Positions 25,112 through 34,179 are shown, counted from the stretch's first letter. The stretch: DNA of 64,000 bases from Bacillus sp. SJS (GCF_000732485.2 NZ_JAQV02000015.1:186001-250000), one strand, 5' to 3'. Notes: generated by a model from the sequence alone, not told the origin. Numbers and translations: made by a program.

Positions 25112-26269
25112 CTAAAATATGGAAGGAACTTTAATCATAATGGTCGTTCCTCCACCAATTTTCGACTCAATGTCCATCTTGCCGTCAAGCAGTTCGACCC
25201 GTTCCTTCATTCCGACAAGGCCGAAAGATTTATTCTTTTTCTCCTTCAGCTCACTGAAGTCAAAGCCGCTTCCGTCATCCTTGATCAGCAGGTTAACGTA
25301 TTCCTTGGTAACCTCGACTTTAACCGAGATTTCTTTCGCCTGGGCATGCTTTAAAGCATTGGTGACGGCTTCCTGCGCCAGCCGGAAAAGCGCCACTTCA
25401 AATCGCGGCGGAAGTCTTCTCTCCTCCGCTTCGCCAAAGCTTTGAAAAAGCATTTTTGTTTTTCCGTTGTATTCTTCAATCGTATGTAAGTATTTTCTTA
25501 ACGTTGGAATTAACCCAAGATCATCCAGTGCCATAGGCCTTAGGTCGTAAATAATTCTTCTTACCTCATAGAGAGCATTGCGGACATTTTGACGAAGATT
25601 GCGGATTTCCTTGAATCCTTCTTCGGTACCCCGATCCCTGAATATGCGTTCTAGCAATTCAGAGCGCATCATGACATTTGCGAGCATTTGCGCAGGCCCA
25701 TCATGGATTTCACGCGATACCCGTTTGCGTTCTTCCTCTTGTGCTTCGATGATCCGCAGCCCGAAATCCTGTTTCGCCTGGGCATCCTCAAGCAGCATCC
25801 CTACCTGGCGCAGATCCTGGCTTAAGTAATTAAGGACAACCCCAATTTGAGTGACAAGCGCTTCAGACCGTTCGATGATCTCCTGCAGTCCGAGCAATCT
25901 TCTCTCCAGCTCGTCCCGGCGGTCGCGAAGCTGTTTTTCACGGTGCTGCATCGTCGTCAGTTCAACCTGCAGGGCATGAGCTCTCTCATACGCTTCCCGA
26001 ATTTCATTTTCTGTAAACCGATTGAAATTTTTGCTTACTTCTGACAGCCGTTTTCTTGCATGCCTTGCCTGGATCTCAAGCTTGTCCCCCGCATCAATCA
26101 CATCATTTACCTGTGTTTTAATGAGTGTCAGCTCTTCAACAAGCGACTCATATTGAGTACGCGACTGCTCGCCGATTGCAAAGATTTCCCCTTTGCTTCC
26201 GTCCACTGTGGAGATCATCTTATTGAGAATTTCATCCAGGACTACGCTGTCCAGCTTTTTGGTATTCAC
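25112..26269 (-). CDS. degS: Sensor histidine kinase DegS
   Basis: 385 residues, same as B. subtilis. Cytoplasmic: no membrane segment. An N-terminal coiled-coil sensor part (to about residue 175), then HisKA_3 with phospho-acceptor His189 in VSREIHDGPAQM, and a HATPase domain with N box (QEAVTNALKHAQAK) and G boxes DDGSGFDF and GLVGMKERVE. It phosphorylates DegU, whose gene follows after 185 bases. Confidence 0.97.
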   Translation of the reverse strand: MNTKKLDSVVLDEILNKMISTVDGSKGEIFAIGEQSRTQYESLVEELTLIKTQVNDVIDAGDKLEIQARHARKRLSEVSKNFNRFTENEIREAYERAHALQVELTTMQHREKQLRDRRDELERRLLGLQEIIERSEALVTQIGVVLNYLSQDLRQVGMLLEDAQAKQDFGLRIIEAQEEERKRVSREIHDGPAQMLANVMMRSELLERIFRDRGTEEGFKEIRNLRQNVRNALYEVRRIIYDLRPMALDDLGLIPTLRKYLHTIEEYNGKTKMLFQSFGEAEERRLPPRFEVALFRLAQEAVTNALKHAQAKEISVKVEVTKEYVNLLIKDDGSGFDFSELKEKKNKSFGLVGMKERVELLDGKMDIESKIGGGTTIMIKVPSIF

Positions 26270-26321
26270 CAGAAATTACCTCCATTGCTGTAAATGTCAT
26301 GATTATGTTATGAGATTGTGA

Positions 26322-26350
26322 TTGAAGTCATATATGTGCCGCTATATAAT
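26322..26350 (+). promoter_or_regulatory. SigmaA promoter of yvyE-tagU
   Basis: TTGAAG, 17-base spacer, TATAAT. On the other strand a weaker pair (TGACTT, 17 bases, CATAAT) could serve degS, so the divergent promoters would overlap. Confidence 0.65.
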
Positions 26351-26449
26351 GGAATAATGCAAGCGTAAAAAAACGCTCGCAATTGGCAGAAAAATCTGAT
26401 GGAACAAGCATACCGGATTTTTTCCGTGTAAGCCAGGAGGTGTACAAAC

Positions 26450-27085
26450 ATGCTTTCTATTTATTATACAGCAAAAGGCAGCGGAGAGCATGAGATAACC
26501 ATCCAAAAATCCCGATTTATCTGCCATATTAAGCGTGTTGAAACAGAAGAAGACGCTCAGGCGTTTATTCAGGAAATCAAGAAAAAGCATCACCATGCCA
26601 ATCATAATTGTTCGGCCTATTTAATAGGGGAAAGAGATGAAATCCAAAAGGCGAACGATGATGGAGAGCCAAGCGGAACAGCTGGAGTTCCGATGCTTGA
26701 AGTACTGAAGAAACGCGGTCTTAAAGATACAGCTGCTGTTGTGACCAGATATTTTGGCGGCATCAAGCTCGGTGCAGGCGGCTTGATTCGCGCATATGGC
26801 CAGGCAGTTTCAGAAGGATTAAACCATACAGGTATAGTAGAGCGTAAATTAATGAAAATTATGCATACTAAAATCGACTATACATGGCTTGGGAAGCTTG
26901 AAAACGAGCTTCGGTCCTCAGAATACCTCATTAAAGAAATACATTATTTGAACGATGTAGAGATAGAGACTTTTGTTGCTTCAGATCAAACGGATACCTT
27001 CACCAAGTGGATGACAGAATTGACAAACGGCCAAAGCGAAATCACGCAAGGAGATGTCACGTATTTGGAAGAAGAGGTTAGTTAG
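26450..27085 (+). CDS. yvyE: YvyE, IMPACT/YigZ family protein
   Basis: 211 residues. N-terminal UPF0029 domain with the signature DDGEPSGTAGVPMLEVL and TRYFGGIKLGAGGLIRAYG, and a C-terminal DUF1949 part. The family binds nucleic acids or ribosomal components; its exact role in Bacillus is not settled. Start ATG with CAGGAGGTG. Followed by tagU after 11 bases. Confidence 0.95.
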   Translation: MLSIYYTAKGSGEHEITIQKSRFICHIKRVETEEDAQAFIQEIKKKHHHANHNCSAYLIGERDEIQKANDDGEPSGTAGVPMLEVLKKRGLKDTAAVVTRYFGGIKLGAGGLIRAYGQAVSEGLNHTGIVERKLMKIMHTKIDYTWLGKLENELRSSEYLIKEIHYLNDVEIETFVASDQTDTFTKWMTELTNGQSEITQGDVTYLEEEVS

Positions 27086-27096
27086 GAGAGTATGGT

Positions 27097-28131
27097 ATGG
27101 CAGAATACAGACGCGTAGTCAGAAAGAAGAAAAAGAAAAAATCGGTTTTTAAACGAATTATGTTTTTTTTACTGCTCCTGCTGTTACTTGTCGGCGGATA
27201 CCTCGCCTTCATGTTCGTATCAGCATGGCAGGCAGCGGACAGATCTTACGAAAGCCTTGAACGGGGAGATAAATCCGCATTAAGGGAACAAGCGGTTGAG
27301 CTTGCTAAAGATCCTGTTTCCATTCTAATAATGGGTGTTGAAGATTACTCAACCGGCGGAGAAGGCGGACGAAGCGATACACTGATCGTCATGACGCTGA
27401 ATCCTAAGGAAAAATCGATGAAAATGCTGAGTATTCCCCGTGATACACTCGTTGATGTAGAAGGTCACGGCGAAACGAAAATCACTCATGCTTATTCATA
27501 TGGAGGAAAAGAGTTAACGGTCCAGACAGTTGAAGATTTCCTCGATATTCCAATTGACTATTATGCAACGGTAAACTTCAAAGCCTTTAAAAAGGTCATT
27601 GATGAGCTTGGCGGCGTAGAAGTGAACGTTCCATTTGATTTTTATGAAAAAAGTGATGTAACAAACAAGCGCATCTACTTTAAAGAGGGTAAGCAAACTC
27701 TTGATGGAGAAGAAGCCCTTGCCTATGCAAGAATGAGAAAACGCGATCCGCGCGGAGACTTTGGACGGAATGACAGACAAAAAGAAATCATTACCGCCAT
27801 CATTAAGAAAGCAACCACTCCTCAAAATATTTTGAAGGTGGATGACATCGCGAATCAGATTTCAGAAAATGTTGAGACAAATCTTCGCATTTCAGAAGCG
27901 ATGGGCTTCCAGCAATCCTACAGCGGATTTAAAACCGATAAGATTGATCAGCTGAAGATTGAAGGCGAAGATTTAAACTTAGACAGCGGCTATTACTACA
28001 AGCCAATTGAAGAAAAATTGGATCTCGTTAAAGAAGAACTCCAGGCGCATTTAGAACACAAAAAGGTTAGCATCCTTGAAGAGCAAAACGAAAATCCTCT
28101 TGCGGAAGAAGATTTGGATAGCGGAAACTAA
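27097..28131 (+). CDS. tagU: LytR-CpsA-Psr wall polymer ligase TagU
   Basis: 344 residues. Basic N terminus (RRVVRKKKKKKSVFKRI) and one membrane helix, then an LCP domain with MGVEDYSTGGEGGRSDTLIV, the Arg in SIPRDTLVDV, and ARMRKRDPRGDFGRNDRQKE. LCP enzymes move wall teichoic or teichuronic-type polymers from undecaprenyl phosphate onto peptidoglycan. This one is well placed to attach the polymer made by the minus-strand cluster downstream. Confidence 0.95.
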   Translation: MAEYRRVVRKKKKKKSVFKRIMFFLLLLLLLVGGYLAFMFVSAWQAADRSYESLERGDKSALREQAVELAKDPVSILIMGVEDYSTGGEGGRSDTLIVMTLNPKEKSMKMLSIPRDTLVDVEGHGETKITHAYSYGGKELTVQTVEDFLDIPIDYYATVNFKAFKKVIDELGGVEVNVPFDFYEKSDVTNKRIYFKEGKQTLDGEEALAYARMRKRDPRGDFGRNDRQKEIITAIIKKATTPQNILKVDDIANQISENVETNLRISEAMGFQQSYSGFKTDKIDQLKIEGEDLNLDSGYYYKPIEEKLDLVKEELQAHLEHKKVSILEEQNENPLAEEDLDSGN

Positions 28132-28137
28132 AGACCC

Positions 28138-28168
28138 ATGGCCTCCATTTTTAGGAGGCCCTTTCTAT
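28138..28168 (+). terminator. Terminator of yvyE-tagU
   Basis: GGCCTCC pairs with GGAGGCC around a 7-base loop, followed by a weak T/C tail. Confidence 0.7.
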
Positions 28169-28362
28169 TTCAGCATAATAGTTATTTAGACCCTTATACC
28201 GACAAGTTCTTTTTACTCTTGTTTTTTCCTTATTATTCTATAAAAATTAAAACATTAAATTATAAGGTAAATTTCTTAACAAATAAAGACAAAAACTTTA
28301 ACAATTTGTAAAAATGTGCGAATTTATACAGACATAGTATGACCTTTTTGTTAAAATAAAGA

Positions 28363-28403
28363 CAAAAATAGCCTCTGATACCAATTCAGAGGCTATTTTT
28401 TTG
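28363..28403 (+). terminator. Strong terminator-like hairpin in the leader of the amidase gene
   Basis: AAAATAGCCTCTGA pairs with TCAGAGGCTATTTT around a 7-base loop and is followed by Ts. It lies about 15 bases before the amidase ribosome binding site and more than 200 bases after the tagU terminator. It either ends a short upstream RNA or acts as a transcription attenuator for the autolysin operon. Confidence 0.7.
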
Positions 28404-28430
28404 GGAAAATACTCATGGGAGGGAATACCA

Positions 28431-30839
28431 ATCAAACGTAATAAATTGGTTCGTTCGTTCGTCTGTCTTAGCGTTTTGGCTACTATGCCTATTCAGCCAG
28501 GTACTGCATCTGCAGCTGAATATCCTTATACAGGAGTAACAGTTTCTGGAAGCACCAGTATTCATCGAGGTGCAGAAAAAGATTACAAGATTACTAAGAC
28601 CATCTCTTCATCTGAATCTGTAGCTGTTTTAAATGAGTTCACAAATAAAGCGAATGAAACATGGCTTCAAATCAATCATGAAGGAACGACCGGCTGGGTA
28701 ATGGAATCCCAGATTAAAGAACTTGATAACCCTGTACCTTTCGCATTCATCGCAAGTGACGAAGCAGCGGTTCACCGCAGTGCAGAAAGCTCATCAACTG
28801 TGTCTGCCGAACCGGGAAAAAATACGATGGTTGAAATCTCAAGCAGTTTTGTAAATAAGGAGCAGGAAATTTGGTATCAAGTAAAAACCGCTGACTGGTC
28901 AGGATGGATCCATTCCGATCAAATCAAGTTTAAACCGGAAGCCTTTACCGCTTACAATACAAGCAAAAATCAGGAAGTAAGAAGCGGAGCTGCTCCCAAT
29001 TACAGACTGCTGCAAACCTTAAAGCAAAATGAATCCATAAAAATTACGGATTTCTTTATTAACTCAGCCTCCGAGCCTTATTACGGAGTGGAGCTTTCCA
29101 ACGGTACGAAAGGCTGGACGAAAGCCCAAACACTTACTTACTCTTACAAAGCTGCACCCGCTGCCATTCAAAAAACGGTTTATGCAAAACTGAACCCTAC
29201 GAGCATTCACCGTTCAGCCGATTCTGCTGAGCGTAAAGTTTACGAGACTCCTATGAATGAAGAATTAGAGATTAAGAGTGAATTTACAAACAAAGCAAAT
29301 GAAAAATGGTACCAGGTTGAATATCAGACCGGAAAATATGGCTGGGTAAACAGCGCACATACCTCCACATCTCAGACCATTAACGGCACCTTTTATGTAC
29401 AGGTGACAGAAGCCAATGTCCGCTCTGGTGCGTCAACCGATTACCGAAAGCTCAGTGCTTTAACAAAGGGAACCGCAATAAAAGTGGTGGATCAATTCAC
29501 TAACAAAAGCGGTGAAAAATGGTACAGAGTCCAGCTCGGCAGCAGCACCTACGGTTGGGTTTCCGCCTCCCTTTTAACTGAGAAAGCCGTATATCTTAAT
29601 ACAAGCATGTACATCGGTACATACAAATCAGAATTAAGAAGAGGCGCAGAATTCAGGTATGCTGTGACTGAAAAACCTGCATATGGAACTAAAGTTACCC
29701 TTCTGTCGCAAATAATAAACGGCAACGGGGAAACATGGCTGAACATCCAAACTTCCAGCGGAAAAAAAGGCTGGATACCGCAATGGGAAGTCTATAAATC
29801 TCTCACCGACCGGACCTTTGTTTATGCGAAGGCTTCCGACAGCGTGCGGTGGTCAGCATCTTCCTCCCAAAAAGCAGTAGCTTCCGTTCACACAGCCGAC
29901 TCACTCGTCCTTCTTCGGGAATTGAACGGCTGGTACAACGTTGAGACGTCCAAAGGAGTGCGCGGATGGATTCCGGCTGCAAGCACAGTTGCGACACCGC
30001 CCGCAAATGTCCTCGTTCCCCGGGTAACAACGATAGGCAAAAGCACAGAACTGTCTTGGCTAAAATCGAAATCGGTAAAGGTTAACTTTGACTTCCTTTC
30101 AGATCGTACTGCTTACATCAGTACAAAAGGACTTGCACTAAGGGTTCCCGATACAAATGTAGAAGGAGTTACCATCACCCAGGTTGATGGCGCGATCAAA
30201 GTAACGCCTAAACCAGGCTATTCCATTACCGTTCATGATAAAAAGGACCGTTTTCAGCTTCTGATCCATGAAATTGGGGTAGCCGGGAAAACGATTGTCC
30301 TTGATGCGGGTCATGGCGGGAGCGATTCCGGTGCAGTAGGTCCTACCAAGCTGTACGAGAAAGATGTGACGCTTGCTGTCACAAGATATTTGGGCGATAT
30401 TCTGAAAGCAAATGGAGCGAATGTCATTTACACGAGAACATCAGACATTTATCCTTCTCTGGATGATCGTGCGGAGCTTTCCAATAACTCAAGTTCAGAT
30501 ATTTTTCTGAGTATTCATGCCAATGCCAACGTAAACCGCAGTGCAAAAGGTACAGAAACCTATTTTAACGTTGCCACCAATCCGAATGGCCAAAAGAGCA
30601 AAACACTCTCTACGAACATTCAAAGAGAATTGGTAAATCAAATCAATACAACCAACCGGGGAGTTAAAGAAGCAGGCTTCGTTGTTATTAGAGAGAATGA
30701 AGTGCCAAGTGCTTTAGTGGAGCTCGCTTTCATCTCCAATCCAACTGAAGAAACGATGCTTCGGTCTGACGCGGTGAGAAGAAAAGCTGCACAAGGCATC
30801 TACAACGGAATTGAAGACTACTTTAATGGAGGCAACTGA
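28431..30839 (+). CDS. N-acetylmuramoyl-L-alanine amidase with SH3b repeats (LytC-type)
   Basis: 802 residues if translation starts at 28431, where an ATC codon sits 7 bases after GGGAGGG and begins a good signal peptide (KRNKLVRSFVCLSVLATM, cleavage after ASA). The only conventional upstream codon (TTG 28401) lacks a binding site. About seven bacterial SH3 repeats fill residues 30-530 (for example STSIHRGAEKDYKI, TEANVRSGASTDYRKL, each ending near GW). The last 185 residues are an Amidase_3 domain with zinc ligands in VLDAGHGGSDSG, YEKDV and SIHANA and the catalytic Glu in ALVELAFISNP. It cuts the MurNAc-L-Ala bond in cell separation. First of a three-gene autolysin operon like lytABC. Confidence 0.9.
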   Translation: MKRNKLVRSFVCLSVLATMPIQPGTASAAEYPYTGVTVSGSTSIHRGAEKDYKITKTISSSESVAVLNEFTNKANETWLQINHEGTTGWVMESQIKELDNPVPFAFIASDEAAVHRSAESSSTVSAEPGKNTMVEISSSFVNKEQEIWYQVKTADWSGWIHSDQIKFKPEAFTAYNTSKNQEVRSGAAPNYRLLQTLKQNESIKITDFFINSASEPYYGVELSNGTKGWTKAQTLTYSYKAAPAAIQKTVYAKLNPTSIHRSADSAERKVYETPMNEELEIKSEFTNKANEKWYQVEYQTGKYGWVNSAHTSTSQTINGTFYVQVTEANVRSGASTDYRKLSALTKGTAIKVVDQFTNKSGEKWYRVQLGSSTYGWVSASLLTEKAVYLNTSMYIGTYKSELRRGAEFRYAVTEKPAYGTKVTLLSQIINGNGETWLNIQTSSGKKGWIPQWEVYKSLTDRTFVYAKASDSVRWSASSSQKAVASVHTADSLVLLRELNGWYNVETSKGVRGWIPAASTVATPPANVLVPRVTTIGKSTELSWLKSKSVKVNFDFLSDRTAYISTKGLALRVPDTNVEGVTITQVDGAIKVTPKPGYSITVHDKKDRFQLLIHEIGVAGKTIVLDAGHGGSDSGAVGPTKLYEKDVTLAVTRYLGDILKANGANVIYTRTSDIYPSLDDRAELSNNSSSDIFLSIHANANVNRSAKGTETYFNVATNPNGQKSKTLSTNIQRELVNQINTTNRGVKEAGFVVIRENEVPSALVELAFISNPTEETMLRSDAVRRKAAQGIYNGIEDYFNGGN

Positions 30840-30844
30840 TCCCG

Positions 30845-31477
30845 ATGAAAAAAATGAAAATTGCCTTAATTTTTGGCGCAGGAATCATTGCAGGGAGTAT
30901 TTTTACTCCCCTTGCCACCTCACAAGCAAGCAGCAATCTTGTACTGGCAAGTGTAGAGTGGGTCACATCTCAGCTGACACCGATTAATAACCGGGTTGCG
31001 AGCCTTGAAAGAGAAGTTCAAACTCTAAAGCAAATGAATACAAATCCTGCATTGCCTTCAAAAGTGTATGTAAAAGCTGTAATCGCTGACGTCCACTCCG
31101 GTGCGATGGAGCATTACAGAGTACTCGCTAGTATTCCAGTTTCACAGATTCTAAACGTTTCTCAAGAAATCACTTCTGAGGACGGAAAGTATTACAGAGT
31201 GGAATACAGTACTGGCAATACCGGATGGATCCCTGCTTCTGAAGTCAGTACCGCTCCTGTTGCCAAACCAGCTTCCTTTATTGTCAAAACTCCAGGAGCT
31301 GTATATAGCGGAGCATCTGTTACAGGCTACAAAAAAGTAGGTTCGGTTTCTGAAGGACAAACCCTTAAGTATGTGAACGCCTTTAAAAACCGCTCCACAA
31401 AAGAAGTCTGGATCAACGTTCAGCTTTCAAACGGAACTAAAGGATGGGTCAAGCAGCAATCCGGCGAGGTGAAATAA
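30845..31477 (+). CDS. Secreted protein with SH3b domains
   Basis: 210 residues. N-terminal signal segment (MKKMKIALIFGAGIIAGSIF), a short coiled coil (INNRVASLEREVQTLKQM), then two SH3b domains (residues about 70-140 and 140-208, each ending in TGWIP or KGWV). Five bases after the amidase gene and 4 before lytB, so translationally coupled. It takes the place of LytA in the operon but is not a lipoprotein. Probably a wall-bound partner of the amidase. Confidence 0.8.
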   Translation: MKKMKIALIFGAGIIAGSIFTPLATSQASSNLVLASVEWVTSQLTPINNRVASLEREVQTLKQMNTNPALPSKVYVKAVIADVHSGAMEHYRVLASIPVSQILNVSQEITSEDGKYYRVEYSTGNTGWIPASEVSTAPVAKPASFIVKTPGAVYSGASVTGYKKVGSVSEGQTLKYVNAFKNRSTKEVWINVQLSNGTKGWVKQQSGEVK

Positions 31478-31481
31478 CGCC

Positions 31482-33008
31482 ATGAATACGAAAACTCTTG
31501 TTGGAGGGGCGCTGCTGTCAGCAGCCCTCCTCTTCGGATTTAGCCCGGCCGGCCAAGCCTATGAAAAACAAACGTATGCAAATGAAACAAAAGTTCAGCT
31601 TAAGAAAGCCCCAGCTCTTCAAGTTCAGCTCAACGGACTTTTTGAAATGGAAAACCTGACCTCAAGAGAAAAAACACTTCTCGTTCCATCTGCAAATGTG
31701 ACCCTTTCTGCGAGCAGCGGAACCGCTAAGCTTACTGCAGGGTCGGACTCCTATTCAGCCGGTGCAGGGTTTAGAATTTCAGAGATTGCGAACCCTCCTG
31801 AAAAATATGTGAAATTTACAAGTCCTACAGAAGTGCGGACGGGAGCTGGCGACAGTTTCGCCTCCCTTCGCACAATGAAAAAGGTTGAGGCGGCAGAATA
31901 CCTTTCTGAAACCGACAGCTCAGGAGTAAAATGGTTCAATGTAAAGCTGCCAGACGGCAAACAAGGATGGGTTTCATCCAATACATCGATTGTTGAGTCT
32001 AGCCCGCTAAGCTTATCCTTATTCAAATACAGCACCCTGCAATACCGGGGAAGCTTTGAAGCAAAAGCGGACGGCAATTTGGCAGCACTCTACAACCTTT
32101 TAAGCCTTGAAGATTATCTGAAAGGCGTTGTTCCGAATGAAATGCCGGCAAGCTGGCATCCTGAAGCCCTTAAGGCCCAGGCTATCGTAGCACGAAGCTA
32201 TGCCGTTAACAGTATGGGACTCTCCAATACGGCGAAAAGCCAGGTCTATAATGGCTACACAAAAGAGGATCCACGCTCAAACGCAGCTGTCACCGCAACA
32301 GCCGGTGTCATGGCGAAGCATAATGGCAAGCCCGTGCAAACGTTCTTCTATTCGACAAGCGGCGGACAAACGGCCAATGCATGGGACGTCTGGGGATCCA
32401 GTCAAACCACCTTCCCATATTTAAAAAGTGTAGCAGATCCATATGAATCATCCATCCACAGCAGCTGGACGGACACCTTCCGCTCCTCAACCATTTTAGG
32501 GAAATTCGGCTTCAATCCGGATACAACCGTTCTGTATGATATTAAAGCCATACCAACGGGCCAAAATGGAGAAATCGGCAAGGTGACGGTTACGACATCT
32601 GCCGGAAGCAAAACTATCAGCGGAAAAGAAGGCGAGATCAGGTCGCTTTTCCCAGTGGCCAAATATTACAACCAGCTCCGATCTAACTGGTTCACTATGA
32701 ACCCTGTTAAATCATATACAGTAAAAGGCACCGGCTCCGCCGTACAGGAGCAATTTTCCGTAGCAGGGAGCACCGTCATGGCAGCGGATGGAACAACATC
32801 CACAGTTCAGGGAGCACAGGTGAGCATCCAAACGGCTTCCGGTGAAGTCACGCAAGAATCCGATCCTGCAACAATTACCATCAACGGCAAAGGCTGGGGA
32901 CACCGCATCGGCATGAGCCAATACGGCGCCAACGGCTTTGCCCAAAAGGGTTACAAAGCAGAAGCAATCGTGCAGCATTACTTTCCTGGTACGGTAGTGG
33001 GGAAATAA
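31482..33008 (+). CDS. lytB: SpoIID/LytB domain amidase enhancer
   Basis: 508 residues. Signal peptide (MNTKTLVGGALLSAALLFGF), one SH3b domain near 110-165, then SpoIID/LytB domain: LEDYLKGVVPNEMPASWHPE, AIVARSYAVNS, STSGGQTANAWDVWG and the final WGHRIGMSQYGANGFAQKGY. In B. subtilis LytB stimulates the LytC amidase. SpoIID itself is a lytic transglycosylase, and the catalytic Glu of VVPNEMP is present, so this protein may be an enzyme too. Confidence 0.93.
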   Translation: MNTKTLVGGALLSAALLFGFSPAGQAYEKQTYANETKVQLKKAPALQVQLNGLFEMENLTSREKTLLVPSANVTLSASSGTAKLTAGSDSYSAGAGFRISEIANPPEKYVKFTSPTEVRTGAGDSFASLRTMKKVEAAEYLSETDSSGVKWFNVKLPDGKQGWVSSNTSIVESSPLSLSLFKYSTLQYRGSFEAKADGNLAALYNLLSLEDYLKGVVPNEMPASWHPEALKAQAIVARSYAVNSMGLSNTAKSQVYNGYTKEDPRSNAAVTATAGVMAKHNGKPVQTFFYSTSGGQTANAWDVWGSSQTTFPYLKSVADPYESSIHSSWTDTFRSSTILGKFGFNPDTTVLYDIKAIPTGQNGEIGKVTVTTSAGSKTISGKEGEIRSLFPVAKYYNQLRSNWFTMNPVKSYTVKGTGSAVQEQFSVAGSTVMAADGTTSTVQGAQVSIQTASGEVTQESDPATITINGKGWGHRIGMSQYGANGFAQKGYKAEAIVQHYFPGTVVGK

Positions 33009-33020
33009 GAGGTATGTGTG

Positions 33021-33050
33021 GACAGCCCTGGTATTTGGGGCTGTTTTTTT
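33021..33050 (+). terminator. Terminator of the autolysin operon
   Basis: ACAGCCC pairs with GGGCTGT, followed by seven Ts. Confidence 0.8.
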
Positions 33051-33078
33051 GTTTGGGTTTGTGGTGGGGCTGGGGGTT

Positions 33079-33205
33079 TGCACTGACCCCCGTTTCGCTA
33101 AAGCACGAAACCTCCGTCCCCGCTTCTCACCAGGCCTTGCCCCCCAGCACTTGTGGCGGTTCTTGCTCTTTCCCCCACTGCGTTACCATGATGAGGGTCA
33201 GTGCA
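33079..33205 (-). repeat. 127-bp element with inverted ends, copy 1
   Basis: Starts TGCACTGACCCC and ends GGGTCAGTGCA, which are inverted copies of each other. The inside includes, on the minus strand, GGGACGGAGGTTT-GTGCTTTAGC. Almost identical to the next copy (about four differences) and related to two copies near 47.1-47.3 kb in the opposite orientation. No coding sense. Confidence 0.85.
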
Positions 33206-33206
33206 A

Positions 33207-33333
33207 TGCACTGACCCCCGTTTCGCTAAAGCACTAAACCTCCGTCCCCGCTTCTCACCAGGCCTTGCCCCCCAGCACTTGTGGCGGTTCTTGCTCTTTC
33301 CCCCGCTGCGTTACCATGTTGGGGGTCAGTGCA
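33207..33333 (-). repeat. 127-bp element with inverted ends, copy 2
   Basis: Head-to-tail with copy 1, one base apart, same length and termini (TGCACTGACCCCC/GGGGGTCAGTGCA). Carries GACGGAGGTTTAGTGCTTTA on the minus strand. Confidence 0.85.
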
Positions 33334-33366
33334 ATCAAAGGTATCCTCTTTTCAAAAAACCAGCAC

Positions 33367-33494
33367 GGCGCCTGACCCGCGCTCTATTAACGAACTAAAG
33401 CTCCGGCACCTTCTTTCTAAACCCTTGGTACATAAGGCATTACAGTTCCATGCCTCTGTCCCCAATTGCGGTGAAGCATCGCGGGACTGGCACC
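33367..33494 (-). repeat. 128-bp related element, copy A
   Basis: Begins GGCGCCTGACCCGC and ends GCGGGACTGGCACC. On the minus strand it holds GGTGCCGGAGCTTTAGTTCG, parallel to CGGAGGTTTAGTGC in the 127-bp family. Same length class and layout but different end sequence. Confidence 0.65.
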
Positions 33495-33622
33495 GTGCCT
33501 GACCCGCTGCTTACTGCCAGACTAAAGCTCCGGCACCATCACCCACAAGCCCTTGCAGCTCAAGGGCTCAGAGGTCTCGCCCTCCTTCCCCACTTGCTTT
33601 AAAGCACAGCGGGACTGGCACC
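33495..33622 (-). repeat. 128-bp related element, copy B
   Basis: Begins GTGCCTGACCCGC directly after copy A and ends GCGGGACTGGCACC. The copy A/B junction forms a palindrome around GGCACCGTGCC. Contains GGTGCCGGAGCTTTAGTCTG on the minus strand. Confidence 0.65.
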
Positions 33623-33677
33623 AAGACCAGCACTTTCCACCACTATTACAAAGCCAAACCACCTCCCCCCCTCCAAA

Positions 33678-33705
33678 ACAAAAAAACCCCCGCGCACCCG
33701 CAGGG
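33678..33705 (-). terminator. Terminator of the following minus-strand gene
   Basis: On the minus strand CCCTGCG-GGTG-CGCGGGG is followed by seven Ts. Confidence 0.75.
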
Positions 33706-33717
33706 ATTCTCACTCCA

Positions 33718-34179
33718 CTATTTAAGAATATCCTCTTTCGGAGACTCGTCTCCGTTTATGACATAGTACCGGTCTCCATGCTTTTGAAGAATCCAAAAGT
33801 AGTTTCCGCCTATTTTTGATTCTTCAAGCACGACGGTCCAGTCTTCTTTATATTCTTCTTTCAGCATATTGACTGCTTTTTCCTTGAGCTTGCTTTTTTC
33901 AATCGGAGTAAAGGTGAATTTTTCGATTCCTCCGACTTGTTTCACTTTGTCGGAAAACATAATTTTGCTGATTTCCATGTCATCTTTGCTGATTCCTGAT
34001 TTGCTGAAATGCTCGTAAAACTTATTCATATCGTCATTTTGAGCATCCATATATACGTTTTTAACTGTTTCTGCTGCGGCTGCCATTTCTTCCTTTGCAT
34101 TGGCTTCGGGGTCTTGGCATGCTGCCATGAGAACGATGGATAGGATTATCCATACGCTTAGGATCCATTGCTTTTTCAT
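33718..34179 (-). CDS. Lipoprotein of unknown function
   Basis: 153 residues from the ATG at 34179 (AAAGGACGG in front). Signal peptide with lipobox LMAAC. The mature part has helix-rich KEEMAAAAETVKNVYMDAQN followed by a region with EDWTVVLEESKIGGNYFWIL and RYYVINGDE, which looks like a DUF4878/NTF2-like fold. Separate from the polymer cluster, whose last gene ends 118 bases upstream. No specific role can be assigned. Confidence 0.65.
   Translation of the reverse strand: MKKQWILSVWIILSIVLMAACQDPEANAKEEMAAAAETVKNVYMDAQNDDMNKFYEHFSKSGISKDDMEISKIMFSDKVKQVGGIEKFTFTPIEKSKLKEKAVNMLKEEYKEDWTVVLEESKIGGNYFWILQKHGDRYYVINGDESPKEDILK

Noticed and set aside
28201-28362. PhoP-box-like TTAACA repeats upstream of the autolysin operon
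   Set aside because: Two TTAACA copies 22 bases apart but no regular array and no matching -10; too weak.
33014-33398. Three overlapping ORFs with repeated sequence (ALTPVSLKH... type)
   Set aside because: They are translations of the two 127-bp non-coding repeats.
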